Origin: Pycnococcus provasolii
Lineage: Eukaryota > Chlorophyta > Pseudoscourfieldiophyceae > Pseudoscourfieldiales > Pycnococcaceae
Assembly (NCBI GenBank): GCA_938743325.2
Contig: OW568873.1
Location: forward strand, 434,001-498,000
Length of the DNA: 64,000 bases
Direction: 5' to 3'
The notes beneath the pieces were generated by a model, which made no database searches, was not told the origin of the DNA, and saw only the letters and a program-made list of their open reading frames with translations. This document shows positions 1 to 9,604 of the stretch, in pieces. Every line of letters begins with the position of its first letter. Position 1 is the stretch's first letter. The translations under genes were made by a program, and so were the position numbers.

Positions 1-3000
1 ATGGCAGCGTGCGACGCCGAGGAGGAAAAGGCGGCATCCGCGCTGCAGCTTGCGAGAGTCTCGACTGCGGAGAGCCTCAGCGAGGACCTCGCCAGGGCGG
101 ACAAGGAAACGCAGAGAACATTTGAGGACATCAAGCTTCGGCGCATGGAGACGCAGATGGGCATCGACGCGAGAACGCGCAAGGATGCCGACGAGAGGGC
201 GGTGGCAGACTCCGACCTCTCTGCCGCCGCGGCTCTGGAAGAGGAGGCGACCGCGGACGACACACGCGCGGAGGAGGCTCTCAAGGAGTCTGCAACGATC
301 ACCGAGCGCGTGCGGCTCGAGACCGAAGAGCTACTTGCATCCGGCGAGGCTGAGAGGGAGGTGGCGCAGCGTTCCGCGCAAAGCCAGGAAGCAAGCGCGC
401 TGAGCACACTCGCCAAGGAGCGAGAACCTGTGGAAAGGGAGCTTGAGCGGCGGCTTGGCGTGGCGAAGGCCGAGGCTGAGGCAATTTGGGCGATCGATCC
501 GATCAAGATCGACGCCGATCGAACCCTCGCAGATGGGCAGGCAGCGCAGACAGCGTGGCAGACTGTTGCCGACGAGTTAGCCGTTGCGCAGGGCGAATAC
601 GACCTAACAACAGAGCGACGAGCCCAGGAGTCGCGCAACAAGACGAAGGAGTGGAGTGACATGGAGACAAAGTTCGACGCTCAGCTGAAGGTGCTACGAA
701 AGCAGCTTGCGGATGCTACTGAGGCGGCACGTCCGGAGGGCGAAGCGATCGAGGCGGAACTTGATAAGTTTGCCAAAGAAAGTGAAAAAGACGTGGCAGA
801 AATCCGCGAGAAGGAGCGGCGCATGCGTGCAGAGGGCGAGAAGCTGGTGATGGAACGAGAGGAAGTAGCTCGCACGAAGCAGAGAAAACTCGAGGATGAA
901 TGGTTCGAAACGCAGGCGACGCGGGGTAAGGTGATGGAAAAAGTCTTGACTGTGGAGGAGGATACGAAGTCGAAGAAAGAGTGGAACGCCGAGGCGCTCG
1001 ATCTCGCAGGGCAGGCGGCGGACGAGCTGGAGACTCTTCTACGTAATCAGGAGAAGGAAATGCTGTCCGAGAAGCGGGCGGCCGAGAAGGAGTTCAACCA
1101 GCTGCGCGCCGAGGTGCGCGACGAGGAGGCGGTGCTGGACGAAAAGTTTCAGCCGGAAGAGGCGGCGCTTCGTGAGGCGATCGCGGTGCTTCGAGCGGAC
1201 ATGGAGAATGACCTAGCTGCTATGCGCGAGGAACTTGCAGCTGAGAATCTGAGGCACGAAGAGAAGGTGGTGCCACTCGAGAAGGAAGCGAAGGATAAAC
1301 TCAAGGAGCTGAGCAAGGCTGAGGCGGCGGTGATCGAGGCACGCACGTCGCTTGACAAGGAGCTCGCGCGTCTGCAGGAGGAGACGGCGCTACGCACGCG
1401 CGAGACGGAATCTGTGGCAGCACGCACGGACGAGCTGAAGGAGAGCGCACCGTTGCTATCGGCAACGGCGCAGCTGCGGCTCGTGGGCGTGCAGCTGGCC
1501 GCTCTCCCTCTGCAGCGCGAGCAGCCGCTGAAGAATCTCCTGCAGGACGTCGCGATATGCCGCGAGGAGCACGCTCGCGTTGACATGGAGCTTAAGAATG
1601 AGAAGTCGCGGCACGAGCGCGCGGCGAAGCGCTTCGATCGGATGCTGGAAAGGCGCAAGGCACTGTTCGAAGATGATGCCAGCGCAAGAACGGAGGAGCT
1701 GCGCGACGAGAAGGTCGCGGCGCGCGCGGTGCTGCGCGCACGATTCGAGGCGGCAGAGCAGCGCATGACGGCCATCTCTGAATCTGTGCAGAAGGGTGTC
1801 GACTCGCTCTCGGAGCTCCAGGATGCCGCGTCGCCGGCGCTGGATACGCTCGCACTGGAGGAGGAGCGTGTGGACAAGGATCGCGTCAATCGTGACCGCG
1901 AGGCGATTCAGATGCGTCGCCGAACGGAGCTTGACGCGAAAAAGGAGAAGGAGGACTACTTCAAGGCAATGGAAGAACTCGCGACGGAGAATCGAGAGGC
2001 GGAGGAGAAGCTGGCGGCAGAGCTCGCACGCATCGAGGCGGCAATTGCGGAGGAGCTGTCTCAGCTCGAGAGTCGAGAGAGTGAACGTCGCACGGAGGTG
2101 GAAATTCAGACAAGGAATCTTGCACACGTGCGTCGGCACGCGGCAACGGCTGCTAAGATGCTGCACGAGGCAGAACAGTCGCTCGCCTCAGAGACTGCGG
2201 AGAAGGATTCCAGATTCGGGTCATTGGAGGGGTCGCTGGCGTCGAAGCAGCACGAGCTTGAGCAGCACATCAGCAATCTTGCGCAGAAAGAGCACGAGTT
2301 GAGCAGTGAGAACAACATCAAGTCTCAAATCATGCGAGAGGGCGAGGCGAAGCGCGAGAGAAAGTACGCGGAGGTATTCCACCTCGTACATGCGATCGAG
2401 GCTGACCTGTCCGAGAAGCGTGGCGGGTTCGATGAGCGATTGATGAATGCACAAGAAGCACGAAAGGAAGCGGAAGCCTCGGCCAGCGAGACGTTCGAGG
2501 CGGTGCAGACGGAGGTGGAGAGGCGCCGCGAGGCTGCTGTCGAGACGAAGGCAAGCCTAGAGTCGGCGGCGAAGGAGCACCAGCTGACTGCGAAGGTGAA
2601 GCGCGACGATGCCGTGGCACGGCGTGAGCGCGCCGCCGAGAAGGCTAAGGAGTGTGAGAAGGTGGAGGCTGTGAATGCTGCGAAGGCGTCTGAGGAACTT
2701 GCCGTGCACGAGGAAGCAGAAGCGGAGGCGCGTAAGACCAACGAGGCGAAGCACGAGCAGGCGAGACAGACCCAGCGTCTTTCAGATGCGGCAGCGAGCG
2801 AGGCCCACGCTTCTCGCATTGAGGAAATTGCCGACCGCCGCCGAGAGGCGAGCTCGCGGAACCGTGACGAGGCGGAGGGAGAGGAGGTGAAGAATATGCA
2901 GCTAGAGGTTCTTCGCGCCGACGCTCGGGAGGTGGCTGCTGCAGCGCAGGAGGCTGCGTCGCACGTCCAATCTTGCCGTACGGCGTGCGATACGGGAGCG

Positions 3001-4101
3001 GTGCTGCTGGAGGAAGCTGGCAAGCAGGTGGAGAGCTGCCGTCGCGACCTCAAGCGCAGCAGCACGATAGCAAATCGCGAGCGCGAGCGCGTCGGGGTGG
3101 AGCTTCAGGCTGTTCGGAGAGACATTGAGCGTGACGCGGAGATGGTGCGCGAGGAGTTTGGCACGACGGAGTCTGAACTTCACGACGAGCTTTATGGCCC
3201 CGTTCGCGAAAAGCAGCGTTTCGTGGACGAACTTAAGGAGAAGTCGGCGCGTGACACGGAGAAGATGATGGCGAAGAGCAACGAAGAGCTTCGGCAGGGC
3301 CTTGACGAACTGCTGGACCTTGAGAGGCTGGCTGAGGAGGAGTTTGCGAAGCAGGAGGAGGCTCTCCTCGCGGCGAGCGAGGCTCGCGTTGCCGGGATTG
3401 AGGAAAATCGCCTGTCGAAGGCTGCCGAGCGACGAAAGCTGCGTCAGCAGAGTGCGGAGGCTGCTCTCAAGGCACGGTACGAGCACAAGGAGCGCATGTC
3501 CACGTTCAGCGCAAAGCTGGAGAATGCCAAGGCTGAGCTCGACCAGGCTCTCGAGCAGAAGCGCGAGGCTCTTCGCGTCGAGGTTGAGAAGACGCGTCGC
3601 AACGAGGAGCTTCGCACTCGTGCGAAGGTGGAAGCGGATGCGGAGCGCCGCCGCCTCGAGATTGACAGTATGCTTGAGGCTGAGAAGGCGCGCCTGAAGC
3701 TCGAGGCGGAGCAGGAAATGCTCGACACGGAGTTGGAGCTGCTTCGCATGGAGGAGGAGACGAGGCAGCGTCTCGAGCAGCACAAGGCAGATCGCATGTC
3801 CTCGATCGAGGCGGAGCGTCGTGCGCAGCGCGACGCGATGGAGGCTGAGTACCGTTTGCAGCGCGAGCGCATGGAGACGGAGATGAAGCGCGTGGAGTCG
3901 GAACGTCTTGCGAAAGTGGCACAGCGCTTTGCGCCCGTTCAGGGCCTTCTCGAGGCTCCCGCGCCGGCGCCGGCTCTGCTCGAAGGTCCGCTCCCGAGCC
4001 TGGGAAGTCGTCCAAGCAGCCGTTTGGACGACGAGAGCAGTATCGGGTATGCGAGCACAAAGGCTCCCGCATCGAGCGAGCGCTTCAAGGGCCTTGCATA
4101 G
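1..4101 (+). CDS. Very long coiled-coil protein, probably 5'-truncated by the window edge
   Basis: The frame is open from the first base, which happens to be ATG, so the real start may lie upstream and the 1,366 residues seen may be a C-terminal part. Composition is almost only Glu, Ala, Arg, Lys, Leu and Gln, with hardly any Gly or Pro, to about residue 1310. That is what one extended alpha-helical coiled coil looks like. The last ~50 residues change to a Pro/Ala/Ser-rich tail (APAPA, then SRPSSRLDDESS) that should be disordered. No catalytic or nucleotide-binding motif is visible. Such proteins are usually cytoskeletal, basal-body or flagellar scaffolds. Two flagellar genes 17-25 kb away fit that, but weakly. 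I recognise no specific homolog. Stop TAG at 4099-4101, followed by an AT-rich stretch suited to a 3' end. Confidence 0.8.
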   Translation: MAACDAEEEKAASALQLARVSTAESLSEDLARADKETQRTFEDIKLRRMETQMGIDARTRKDADERAVADSDLSAAAALEEEATADDTRAEEALKESATITERVRLETEELLASGEAEREVAQRSAQSQEASALSTLAKEREPVERELERRLGVAKAEAEAIWAIDPIKIDADRTLADGQAAQTAWQTVADELAVAQGEYDLTTERRAQESRNKTKEWSDMETKFDAQLKVLRKQLADATEAARPEGEAIEAELDKFAKESEKDVAEIREKERRMRAEGEKLVMEREEVARTKQRKLEDEWFETQATRGKVMEKVLTVEEDTKSKKEWNAEALDLAGQAADELETLLRNQEKEMLSEKRAAEKEFNQLRAEVRDEEAVLDEKFQPEEAALREAIAVLRADMENDLAAMREELAAENLRHEEKVVPLEKEAKDKLKELSKAEAAVIEARTSLDKELARLQEETALRTRETESVAARTDELKESAPLLSATAQLRLVGVQLAALPLQREQPLKNLLQDVAICREEHARVDMELKNEKSRHERAAKRFDRMLERRKALFEDDASARTEELRDEKVAARAVLRARFEAAEQRMTAISESVQKGVDSLSELQDAASPALDTLALEEERVDKDRVNRDREAIQMRRRTELDAKKEKEDYFKAMEELATENREAEEKLAAELARIEAAIAEELSQLESRESERRTEVEIQTRNLAHVRRHAATAAKMLHEAEQSLASETAEKDSRFGSLEGSLASKQHELEQHISNLAQKEHELSSENNIKSQIMREGEAKRERKYAEVFHLVHAIEADLSEKRGGFDERLMNAQEARKEAEASASETFEAVQTEVERRREAAVETKASLESAAKEHQLTAKVKRDDAVARRERAAEKAKECEKVEAVNAAKASEELAVHEEAEAEARKTNEAKHEQARQTQRLSDAAASEAHASRIEEIADRRREASSRNRDEAEGEEVKNMQLEVLRADAREVAAAAQEAASHVQSCRTACDTGAVLLEEAGKQVESCRRDLKRSSTIANRERERVGVELQAVRRDIERDAEMVREEFGTTESELHDELYGPVREKQRFVDELKEKSARDTEKMMAKSNEELRQGLDELLDLERLAEEEFAKQEEALLAASEARVAGIEENRLSKAAERRKLRQQSAEAALKARYEHKERMSTFSAKLENAKAELDQALEQKREALRVEVEKTRRNEELRTRAKVEADAERRRLEIDSMLEAEKARLKLEAEQEMLDTELELLRMEEETRQRLEQHKADRMSSIEAERRAQRDAMEAEYRLQRERMETEMKRVESERLAKVAQRFAPVQGLLEAPAPAPALLEGPLPSLGSRPSSRLDDESSIGYASTKAPASSERFKGLA

Positions 4102-4298
4102 TATATAATAGGAGGATATATTTCCTATTCTCTTCTATTCAATTCTATGACGGTTAATCGTTCGTACTTTATGGTACGAAAGGTTTGTTGTAAAGTTTAC
4201 ACGAAAAAGATATTATTCTTGATATACATCTCTGCGCTCAGGCGATCACAATCTACTCCATCTCACTCCCGTCTTCTTTCGAATACCGAACAAAAAAC

Positions 4299-4418
4299 AT
4301 GAGCGCGCCCTTGGTTCTCGAATCCGTCGTCTGTGGCGTCACGTGGGCCGGCGTGGTCATGGCGGCGAGGCCTTACACGAAGCAGGCAAGGCCAGTGAAA
4401 TACTTCGTACACACCATC
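4299..4418 (+). pseudogene. Possible small host reading frame interrupted by the LTR element
   Basis: An ATG at 4299 opens a frame of about 40 codons (MSAPLVLESV...) that runs into the target-site copy of the retrotransposon. Codon composition resembles the neighbouring genes. It could be the 5' end of a small host gene split by the insertion, or a chance frame. No homolog recognised. Confidence 0.25.
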
Positions 4419-5652
4419 TGTGAGACCTCCGGGGTTTGGGGCACTCCGCCTTGATGGAGGGTGTTTCCTAACCCCCACATCTACTGATTGGGGACCCCGG
4501 ATGGGCATTTGATTTAGATTCTAGAGGATTAGGTTTGTCATCCCCTGGGATCCCCGGTGACCCAAGCTTTGGTCCCGGGACCCTTTGGTGACCTCCCCCT
4601 ACTAGTAACTCAACTACTCTTAACAATTTTAGTGGCGTCGTTCCTCCTTGGAGACAACCTAGGGAGGTTTAGGATACAACCGGTAAAGTTGTCACACGTA
4701 TACGTGGACTTCTCCACGACGCTCACTTAAAATCGTAACTTGCACCATGGAGAATAATCCTCAAGCTTTCCCTCGCTACCCGGACCTGCCGTCACGAATC
4801 TCTGACAACATGGAGAGCAAGGACATAATCCGACTGCAGCGAGACCTTACCACCAACGCTCTCAATCTCATGGGCGAAGGCGACAAGAAGAGGTACGACG
4901 GCCTCAGCGACGGGTACCGCCGCTGGGAAAAAGCAATCGTCAACACGTTCAATTCCATAGGCCTTAACCACCTCGAACGCTTCTTCAAGCACAAGAACGT
5001 GAAACAAATCGGAAAGACGAACCGTGCTCTGTGGAGGAACGCTTTCTGCCAAAGCGACAGGCGCTTAATCCACAACGTCGTGCTCGGAACAATCACCGCA
5101 GAGGCCGCTTTGGCCGCCGACGACGACAGCCAAAACGGAATCCTCTTAATTGCCTACTTTTACGAGCAGTGGGGCTCACCCAGTTTGCCGAACACTATCA
5201 CTGCACTGCGCGAGCTCCTCAACACGAAAGTCGAGTACAACGACAATCCAGCACCGGCCTTCAAGAATGTCGAACGAATCATGAGGGACTTCTTTCCTGA
5301 AAGCGGCGACAACATCAAAATCGCGCTCGTTTTCATGGTGCTGAACGAGGCCAAGTACCGACCCGTACTCGACGTCTACCAAGAAATCCGTACGGCTGCC
5401 GACCAGCGAATCCCGACGTATGACGAGCTCAAGGAGAAGGTTCTCAGCTTCTTTCGTCGTAAGCTCTCTCTAAAAGGGAACGGACAACCCGCAGACAACA
5501 ATGGGATCCCCGGTGACCCAAGCTTTGGTCCCGGGACCCTTTGGTGACCTCCCCCTACTAGTAACTCAACTACTCTTAACAATTTTAGTGGCGTCGTTCC
5601 TCCTTGGAGACAACCTAGGGAGGTTTAGGATACAACCGGTAAAGTTGTCACA
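4419..5652 (+). mobile_element. Short, incomplete LTR retrotransposon with target-site duplication
   Basis: The left LTR spans about 4419-4696 and begins TGTGA. The right LTR-related copy at about 5502-5652 ends TCACA, giving the inverted termini usual for LTRs. The 151 bases shared by the two ends look identical by eye, so the insertion is young. A perfect 5-bp target-site duplication, CCATC, lies at 4414-4418 and 5653-5657. The interior holds one gag-like frame and no recognisable protease, integrase or reverse transcriptase. The element is therefore incomplete and would depend on others to move. Family: LTR retrotransposon, possibly Copia-like. A separate Copia fragment exists further along the window. 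Confidence 0.85.
4747..5547 (+). CDS. Gag-like protein of the LTR element
   Basis: The 266 codons start at an ATG about 50 bases inside the left LTR. The protein is largely helical and hydrophilic, with no zinc knuckle visible. Position right behind the left LTR, size and lack of enzyme motifs fit a retrotransposon gag. A domain search would be needed to assign it to the Copia-type gag family. Confidence 0.55.
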   Translation: MENNPQAFPRYPDLPSRISDNMESKDIIRLQRDLTTNALNLMGEGDKKRYDGLSDGYRRWEKAIVNTFNSIGLNHLERFFKHKNVKQIGKTNRALWRNAFCQSDRRLIHNVVLGTITAEAALAADDDSQNGILLIAYFYEQWGSPSLPNTITALRELLNTKVEYNDNPAPAFKNVERIMRDFFPESGDNIKIALVFMVLNEAKYRPVLDVYQEIRTAADQRIPTYDELKEKVLSFFRRKLSLKGNGQPADNNGIPGDPSFGPGTLW

Positions 5653-6286
5653 CCATCTGCGAAAAGCCAAGCCGAAGCCTCGTCGCGCGTTTCCTCGTGG
5701 CTGGAATTGGTTTTCGGCGGCGGCGGTGGTGGTGGTGGTGGTGGCTCGAAGAGCGCTTGGGTGCGGAGGAGGCTTTCGCCATCTTCCTCATCCCACAACC
5801 AGTTGGAAAATGAAAGCAGCTGGTGGTTGCTTTCAGTGGTGGAAGGAGGGGGGGGTGGCAAGTTGGGGGGAGCTGTTGTCGGTACGGTCGGTCGGTTCGG
5901 TCGGTTCGGTTCGGTCGGTACGGGACTCGGCGACCGGCGCGTCCGCCGCGTCCGCCGCGACCGGCGCGAGCGCCCCGGTTGCGATGTTTGTAGCGCGCGT
6001 TGCTACCCTTGCCAACACAACACAGGCATGCTAAAAGAGAAGGTTCTTCAACAAGTGGCTTTTGTTATTAAAAACGAGAAGTGCGCGACCGGGATCCCCG
6101 AGGGGAAAAAAAAGGGAGCATTGACAGGCATTTAACGACGGATCCCCTTTAATGATTTTCCCCTCGGGATTGGAGCACACAGTGCGCCGTCGTCGGGGTT
6201 CACCCCGAGGAAGCTTTTAGGCCGCGCCGCCCCGCCGCCCCGCACTCCCCCCATCGGCGCGCGATCTGCGCCGTCATACCGCTCTC
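5653..6286. other. Spacer before the tyrosyl-tRNA synthetase gene
   Basis: No convincing gene. It holds the second target-site copy of the LTR element (5653-5657), a GGT/GGC microsatellite at about 5718-5747, CGGTCGGT-type simple repeats at about 5881-5970, and an inverted repeat listed separately. The last ~120 bases are very GC-rich and probably include the promoter and 5' UTR of the next gene. Confidence 0.5.
6094..6170. repeat. Short inverted repeat, possible hairpin or MITE remnant
   Basis: The arm ATCCCCGAGGGGAAAA near 6094-6109 is matched in reverse complement by TTTTCCCCTCGGGAT near 6156-6170, with one unpaired base and a ~46-base loop. There is no coding content. It could be a tiny inverted-repeat element or a hairpin in the upstream region of the synthetase gene. 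Confidence 0.4.
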
Positions 6287-7459
6287 ATGCCCTCGGAGTA
6301 CAAGACGGCGTCCGGCGGCGACGCGGGCGCGTGGCGCCCCGACGGCCTCGGGCTAGGCACGCACTCGGCGGCGCTCGGGCTGGGCACGCACTCGGCGGCG
6401 CCGTGCGCGCTCAGCGCGGAGGAGCGCTACGATCTCTGCCGCAGCGTCGGCGCGGAGTGCATCCAGGAGGATGAGCTGCGCAACCTCCTCAAGCACAAGC
6501 CGAATCCCGTCTGCTACGACGGCTTCGAGCCGTCAGGACGCATGCACATCGCCCAAGGCGTGGGGAAGGCGCTCAATGTCAACAAGCTGACGGCGGCGGG
6601 GTGCACATTCAAGTTCTGGGTCGCCGACTGGTTCGCACAGCTCAACAACAAAATGGGCGGAGACTTGAAGAAGATTCAGACGGTGGGACGCTACATGGTG
6701 GAGGTGTGGAAGAGTGTGGGCATGAACCTCGACCGTGTCGAGTTTATCAGCAGCTCGGAGGAGATCAACAGCCGTGCTGACGAGTACTGGCCTCTCGTGA
6801 TGGACATCGCAAGGCGAAACTCGCTCGCGCGTGTCGTGCGGTGTTCGCAGATTATGGGGCGCAACGAGACGGACGACCTTGCCGCGAGCCAGATCTTCTA
6901 TCCGTGTATGCAGTGTGCGGACATCTTCTTCCTCAAGGCTGACATCTGTCAGCTGGGCATGGACCAGCGCAAGGTGAACATGCTCGCTCGCGAGTACTGC
7001 ACGGAGATCAAGCGCAAGCTGAAGCCGATTATTCTCAGCCACGCCATGCTGCCTGGCTTGCTCGAGGGACAGGAGAAGATGTCGAAGAGTGACCCGAACA
7101 GCGCCATCTTCATGGAGGATACGGAGCAGGAGGTGAAGACGAAGCTGAAGAAGTCGTTCTGCCCTCCCGCTATCGTCGAGGGGAACCCGTGCATAGCGTA
7201 CGCACACCAGATTGTCATGCCTTGGTTCAAGGGGTTCTCCGTCGAGCGACCAGAGCAGAATGGCGGCAATAAGACGTACACGACGCGCGAGGAGCTGGAG
7301 GCTGACTACTTGAGTGGCGCGTTGCACCCGGGCGACTTGAAGGCTGCACTTGTTAAGGGCATCAACATCATTCTTCAGCCTGTGCGCGACCACTTCAAAA
7401 ACGACCCTGACGCGAAGAAACTTCTCGACACGGTGAAGAAGTACAAGGTGACGCGGTAG
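6287..7459 (+). CDS. Tyrosyl-tRNA synthetase, cytosolic eukaryotic type
   Basis: This 390-residue class I aminoacyl-tRNA synthetase attaches tyrosine to tRNA-Tyr. The HIGH-type signature reads HIAQG at residues 87-91 and the second ATP-binding loop is a perfect KMSKS at 264-268. YDGFEPSGRMH, the Gln/Asp-rich tyrosine pocket (QCADIF...QLGMDQRKV) and AREYC are typical of the archaeal/eukaryotic subgroup. Length matches the catalytic plus anticodon-binding core. The EMAP-II-like tail found in animals is absent. The first ~45 residues are an extension with an imperfect tandem repeat of LGLGTHSAA, so translation may start a little further in. The gene converges on QCR7 with 59 bases between stop codons. 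Confidence 0.95.
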   Translation: MPSEYKTASGGDAGAWRPDGLGLGTHSAALGLGTHSAAPCALSAEERYDLCRSVGAECIQEDELRNLLKHKPNPVCYDGFEPSGRMHIAQGVGKALNVNKLTAAGCTFKFWVADWFAQLNNKMGGDLKKIQTVGRYMVEVWKSVGMNLDRVEFISSSEEINSRADEYWPLVMDIARRNSLARVVRCSQIMGRNETDDLAASQIFYPCMQCADIFFLKADICQLGMDQRKVNMLAREYCTEIKRKLKPIILSHAMLPGLLEGQEKMSKSDPNSAIFMEDTEQEVKTKLKKSFCPPAIVEGNPCIAYAHQIVMPWFKGFSVERPEQNGGNKTYTTREELEADYLSGALHPGDLKAALVKGINIILQPVRDHFKNDPDAKKLLDTVKKYKVTR

Positions 7460-7484
7460 CACTTGAAGAAGAGAGTAATATTCA

Positions 7485-7502
7485 TTACAAGAATATTTGT
7501 AA
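7485..7502. terminator. Near-palindromic shared 3'-end signal (TTACA/TGTAA)
   Basis: TTACAAGAATATTTGTAA puts a TGTAA on each strand: 7498-7502 serves the synthetase, 39 bases past its stop, and 7485-7489 read on the minus strand serves QCR7. TGTAA (UGUAA) is the known polyadenylation signal of chlorophyte algae such as Chlamydomonas. Use here is inferred from position. Confidence 0.5.
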
Positions 7503-7518
7503 CGAACACACACTCACT

Positions 7519-8237
7519 CTATGGAAGTTGGCGATCGTACGGCTTCTTCGTGCCGAGCATCTTCCTCTCCTTCATCTCCGCCTGCACTTGCCTGAGCATG
7601 GGCCTCAAGTATGGCTCGAGTGGCGTCTGTTTCGCCTGGATGTCCTTGGGCAGGTAGACGTGCTTGAGGCTAATGTCCAGCGCACGCTTAAGCCTCTGGT
7701 TGCGTGCGTCGAGCACCTCCTGCGGGAGTCGGCTCATGGCGGCGGCAACGTCCATGTTTCCCGACGGGTCGAGGAGGTCGTCGTATCGCAGTCCGTACTT
7801 CTTCAGGTCGTTTGCGACGCGCTCGCGGTACGCCGCGCGGAAGCTGTTGTAGAACGGCCTGAAAATCGCCTGCACGGACTACACATATCGAAAAAAAATG
7901 TATAACGTGTATTATGTGTGATGTGGTCGTGTGTGAACATTATTGCGTGGATTGTGAGTAAATCCACAATTCGTTCATCACCATAAAAAGAAAACAACAA
8001 ACAACAAACAACAACCAATCAAAAGAACCACTCCCTCCCGAATATTCCTTCCTTCCATGAATGAAACTCACCGAAGTGAATCAAACAAAAATCAAAAGTG
8101 CCTCAAACAAATAACCAAAACAAGTAACAAAAACCCCAAGCAATGAACCACAAGCAGCAAGCAGCACATGAGCCGACACCACACCACACCACAGCCGACG
8201 AAACGAAGAACACAGACGGACATACCTTGAGCACCAT
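7519..8237 (-). CDS. QCR7: Mitochondrial complex III subunit 7 (QCR7/UQCRB type), two exons
   Basis: Small matrix-side subunit of the cytochrome bc1 complex. Exon 2 (7878-7519) carries the family pattern KYGLRYDDLLDP, then DARNQRLKRALDISLKH and LPKDIQAKQTPLEPYL. No ATG opens that frame. Upstream on the same strand, ATG GTG CTC AAG at 8237-8226 is followed directly by a GTATGT donor, and the acceptor TGTGTAG ends at 7879. Splicing the 347-bp intron in phase 0 gives MVLKSVQAIF... and a 123-residue protein, the usual size for this family. The gene is convergent with the synthetase and divergent from SPCS2. The exon 1 assignment is my inference from splice signals and length. Confidence 0.9.
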
Positions 8238-8509
8238 GGTCTAATAATGGTTGTTGTTGCCGACACAATGGCCTTGGGTTTTATCGTACCCGTAGACAAA
8301 ACCCTCCGAGCCCTCCGAGCCCTAGGGCCCCGTGGAAGTTTCCTCCCTCGGGAACGGAAACCCCTAATTAACTGAAACCCCGAACTTGAACTTGAACCCC
8401 ACCTTGAGGACCCGTATTCCCGTTCAGGACCTGTTTTCCGAATCTCCATTCGGAACTACTCACTCATACGACAACTCTCTCATTGGCGGCGATCATTCGA
8501 AGAGTCGTC
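8238..8509. promoter_or_regulatory. Shared divergent promoter region, QCR7 / SPCS2
   Basis: The 272 bases between the two ATGs must contain both promoters and 5' UTRs. Several short direct repeats (CCCTCCGAGCCCTCCGAGCCCT near 8301-8325, GAACTTGAACTTGAACCCC near 8382-8400) are present. No TATA box is obvious. Confidence 0.5.
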
Positions 8510-9418
8510 ATGCCGTTCCTGCCTTCCTGGTGGCCTCGTTTCCTTGGTGGATCTCAGGACTCATCAGGAGCTCACTCCTCAGAAGATGCTGACGCGTCAG
8601 ATCCGACTGAGGATTCGGATGTTTCGAATGGTTTCTTTGAGGAGGTGGATCCGGTCAAGTTAGGGGATACGCCAAACATGAAACGTGTGCTGGACGAAGT
8701 CGCTTGCAACGCCATCTTAGAAGGATGGGACGAAAATACGTCAGAAGCTGACGTCAAAGCGGCGGAAGACGCGGGGGACGCACACGTACCGCCATACACG
8801 GAAACACACACAATCGCTAACGTCAAAGTCATACTAGGCTCGCTCGCGGTCGTCGCTTCCATACTCGCGCAGTTCTGGCCAGGCAAGTTCCCTGCAAACT
8901 ACACCATGACCGCTGTGTGGGTCATCACGTACGCCGCACTCAGCACGGCTCTCACCGTCTACTCGTACTTCTGCGAAAGCGAAGCGGTTCTATTCGCAAA
9001 GTCGAACCAAAAGTCAGGCTCGTCCGTCGTCGTCGCCACGAGGCTCATGCGCTTCTCAGACGTTTACCGCATACAGATCTCGAAAGAATTTGCACCCATG
9101 GATAAACCTCTACAGCCTTTGCTTGGACTTCTATACCCGCCAGGAAGCGGTGGGCCTATCGTCGACGCAGAGTGGCGTCTCGGCGACCTCTTCGACGTCG
9201 ATGGCATGCTTGATACGGTGCGTCGCTCAAAACAATAACAAAAAGAGGAATCATATACAGAGGAATCATTACTTACATACTTTTTGTCTATAAACACACA
9301 CGAACACTTTGAAACATTTATAATATAGGTGGCGACGCGCAAGCGCATACGAGAGCTGATGCGTTCCTTCGAGGCGGCATCGTCAGGAAGAGCCGTGGAG
9401 CCGAAGAAGAGCAGGTAG
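8510..9418 (+). CDS. SPCS2: Signal peptidase complex subunit 2 (SPCS2/SPC25), two exons
   Basis: ER-membrane accessory subunit of the signal peptidase that trims secretory proteins. The central stretch with two hydrophobic segments (VILGSLAVVASILAQFW and AVWVITYAALSTALTVYSYF) separated by a short loop, followed by ESEAVLFAK, is the SPC25 pattern. The N-terminal third is acidic and Ser/Asp-rich. I start at the first ATG, 8510; the frame is open slightly further up but without ATG. Exon 1 ends at 9217 before GTGCGT. The 111-bp intron ends TATAG at 9328. Exon 2 (9329-9418) adds a basic tail ending KKSR, giving 265 residues. Without splicing the frame would stop 7 codons into the intron. Confidence 0.88.
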
Positions 9419-9604
9419 TTCATTCAATATCACGTCCGCGATCGCGTAGTTGCTCTTTACGTACCGCCGCCATCGCATACTTGGCAGCAGCCTTTGCCTG
9501 TAGCACATCACGACTTTTTAAACGTGCCGATCCTGTTTTGGTAGTTTTGTAGATTTTTGTGTGGTTGGGGGGGGGGGGGAGGGATTTGGATGGCGCATTG
9601 TTCG

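Noticed and set aside
1149-3872. Several long antisense frames opposite the coiled-coil gene
   Set aside because: They are the mirror of a GAG/GCG-rich coding strand, giving Leu/Ser/Arg-rich products without domain character.
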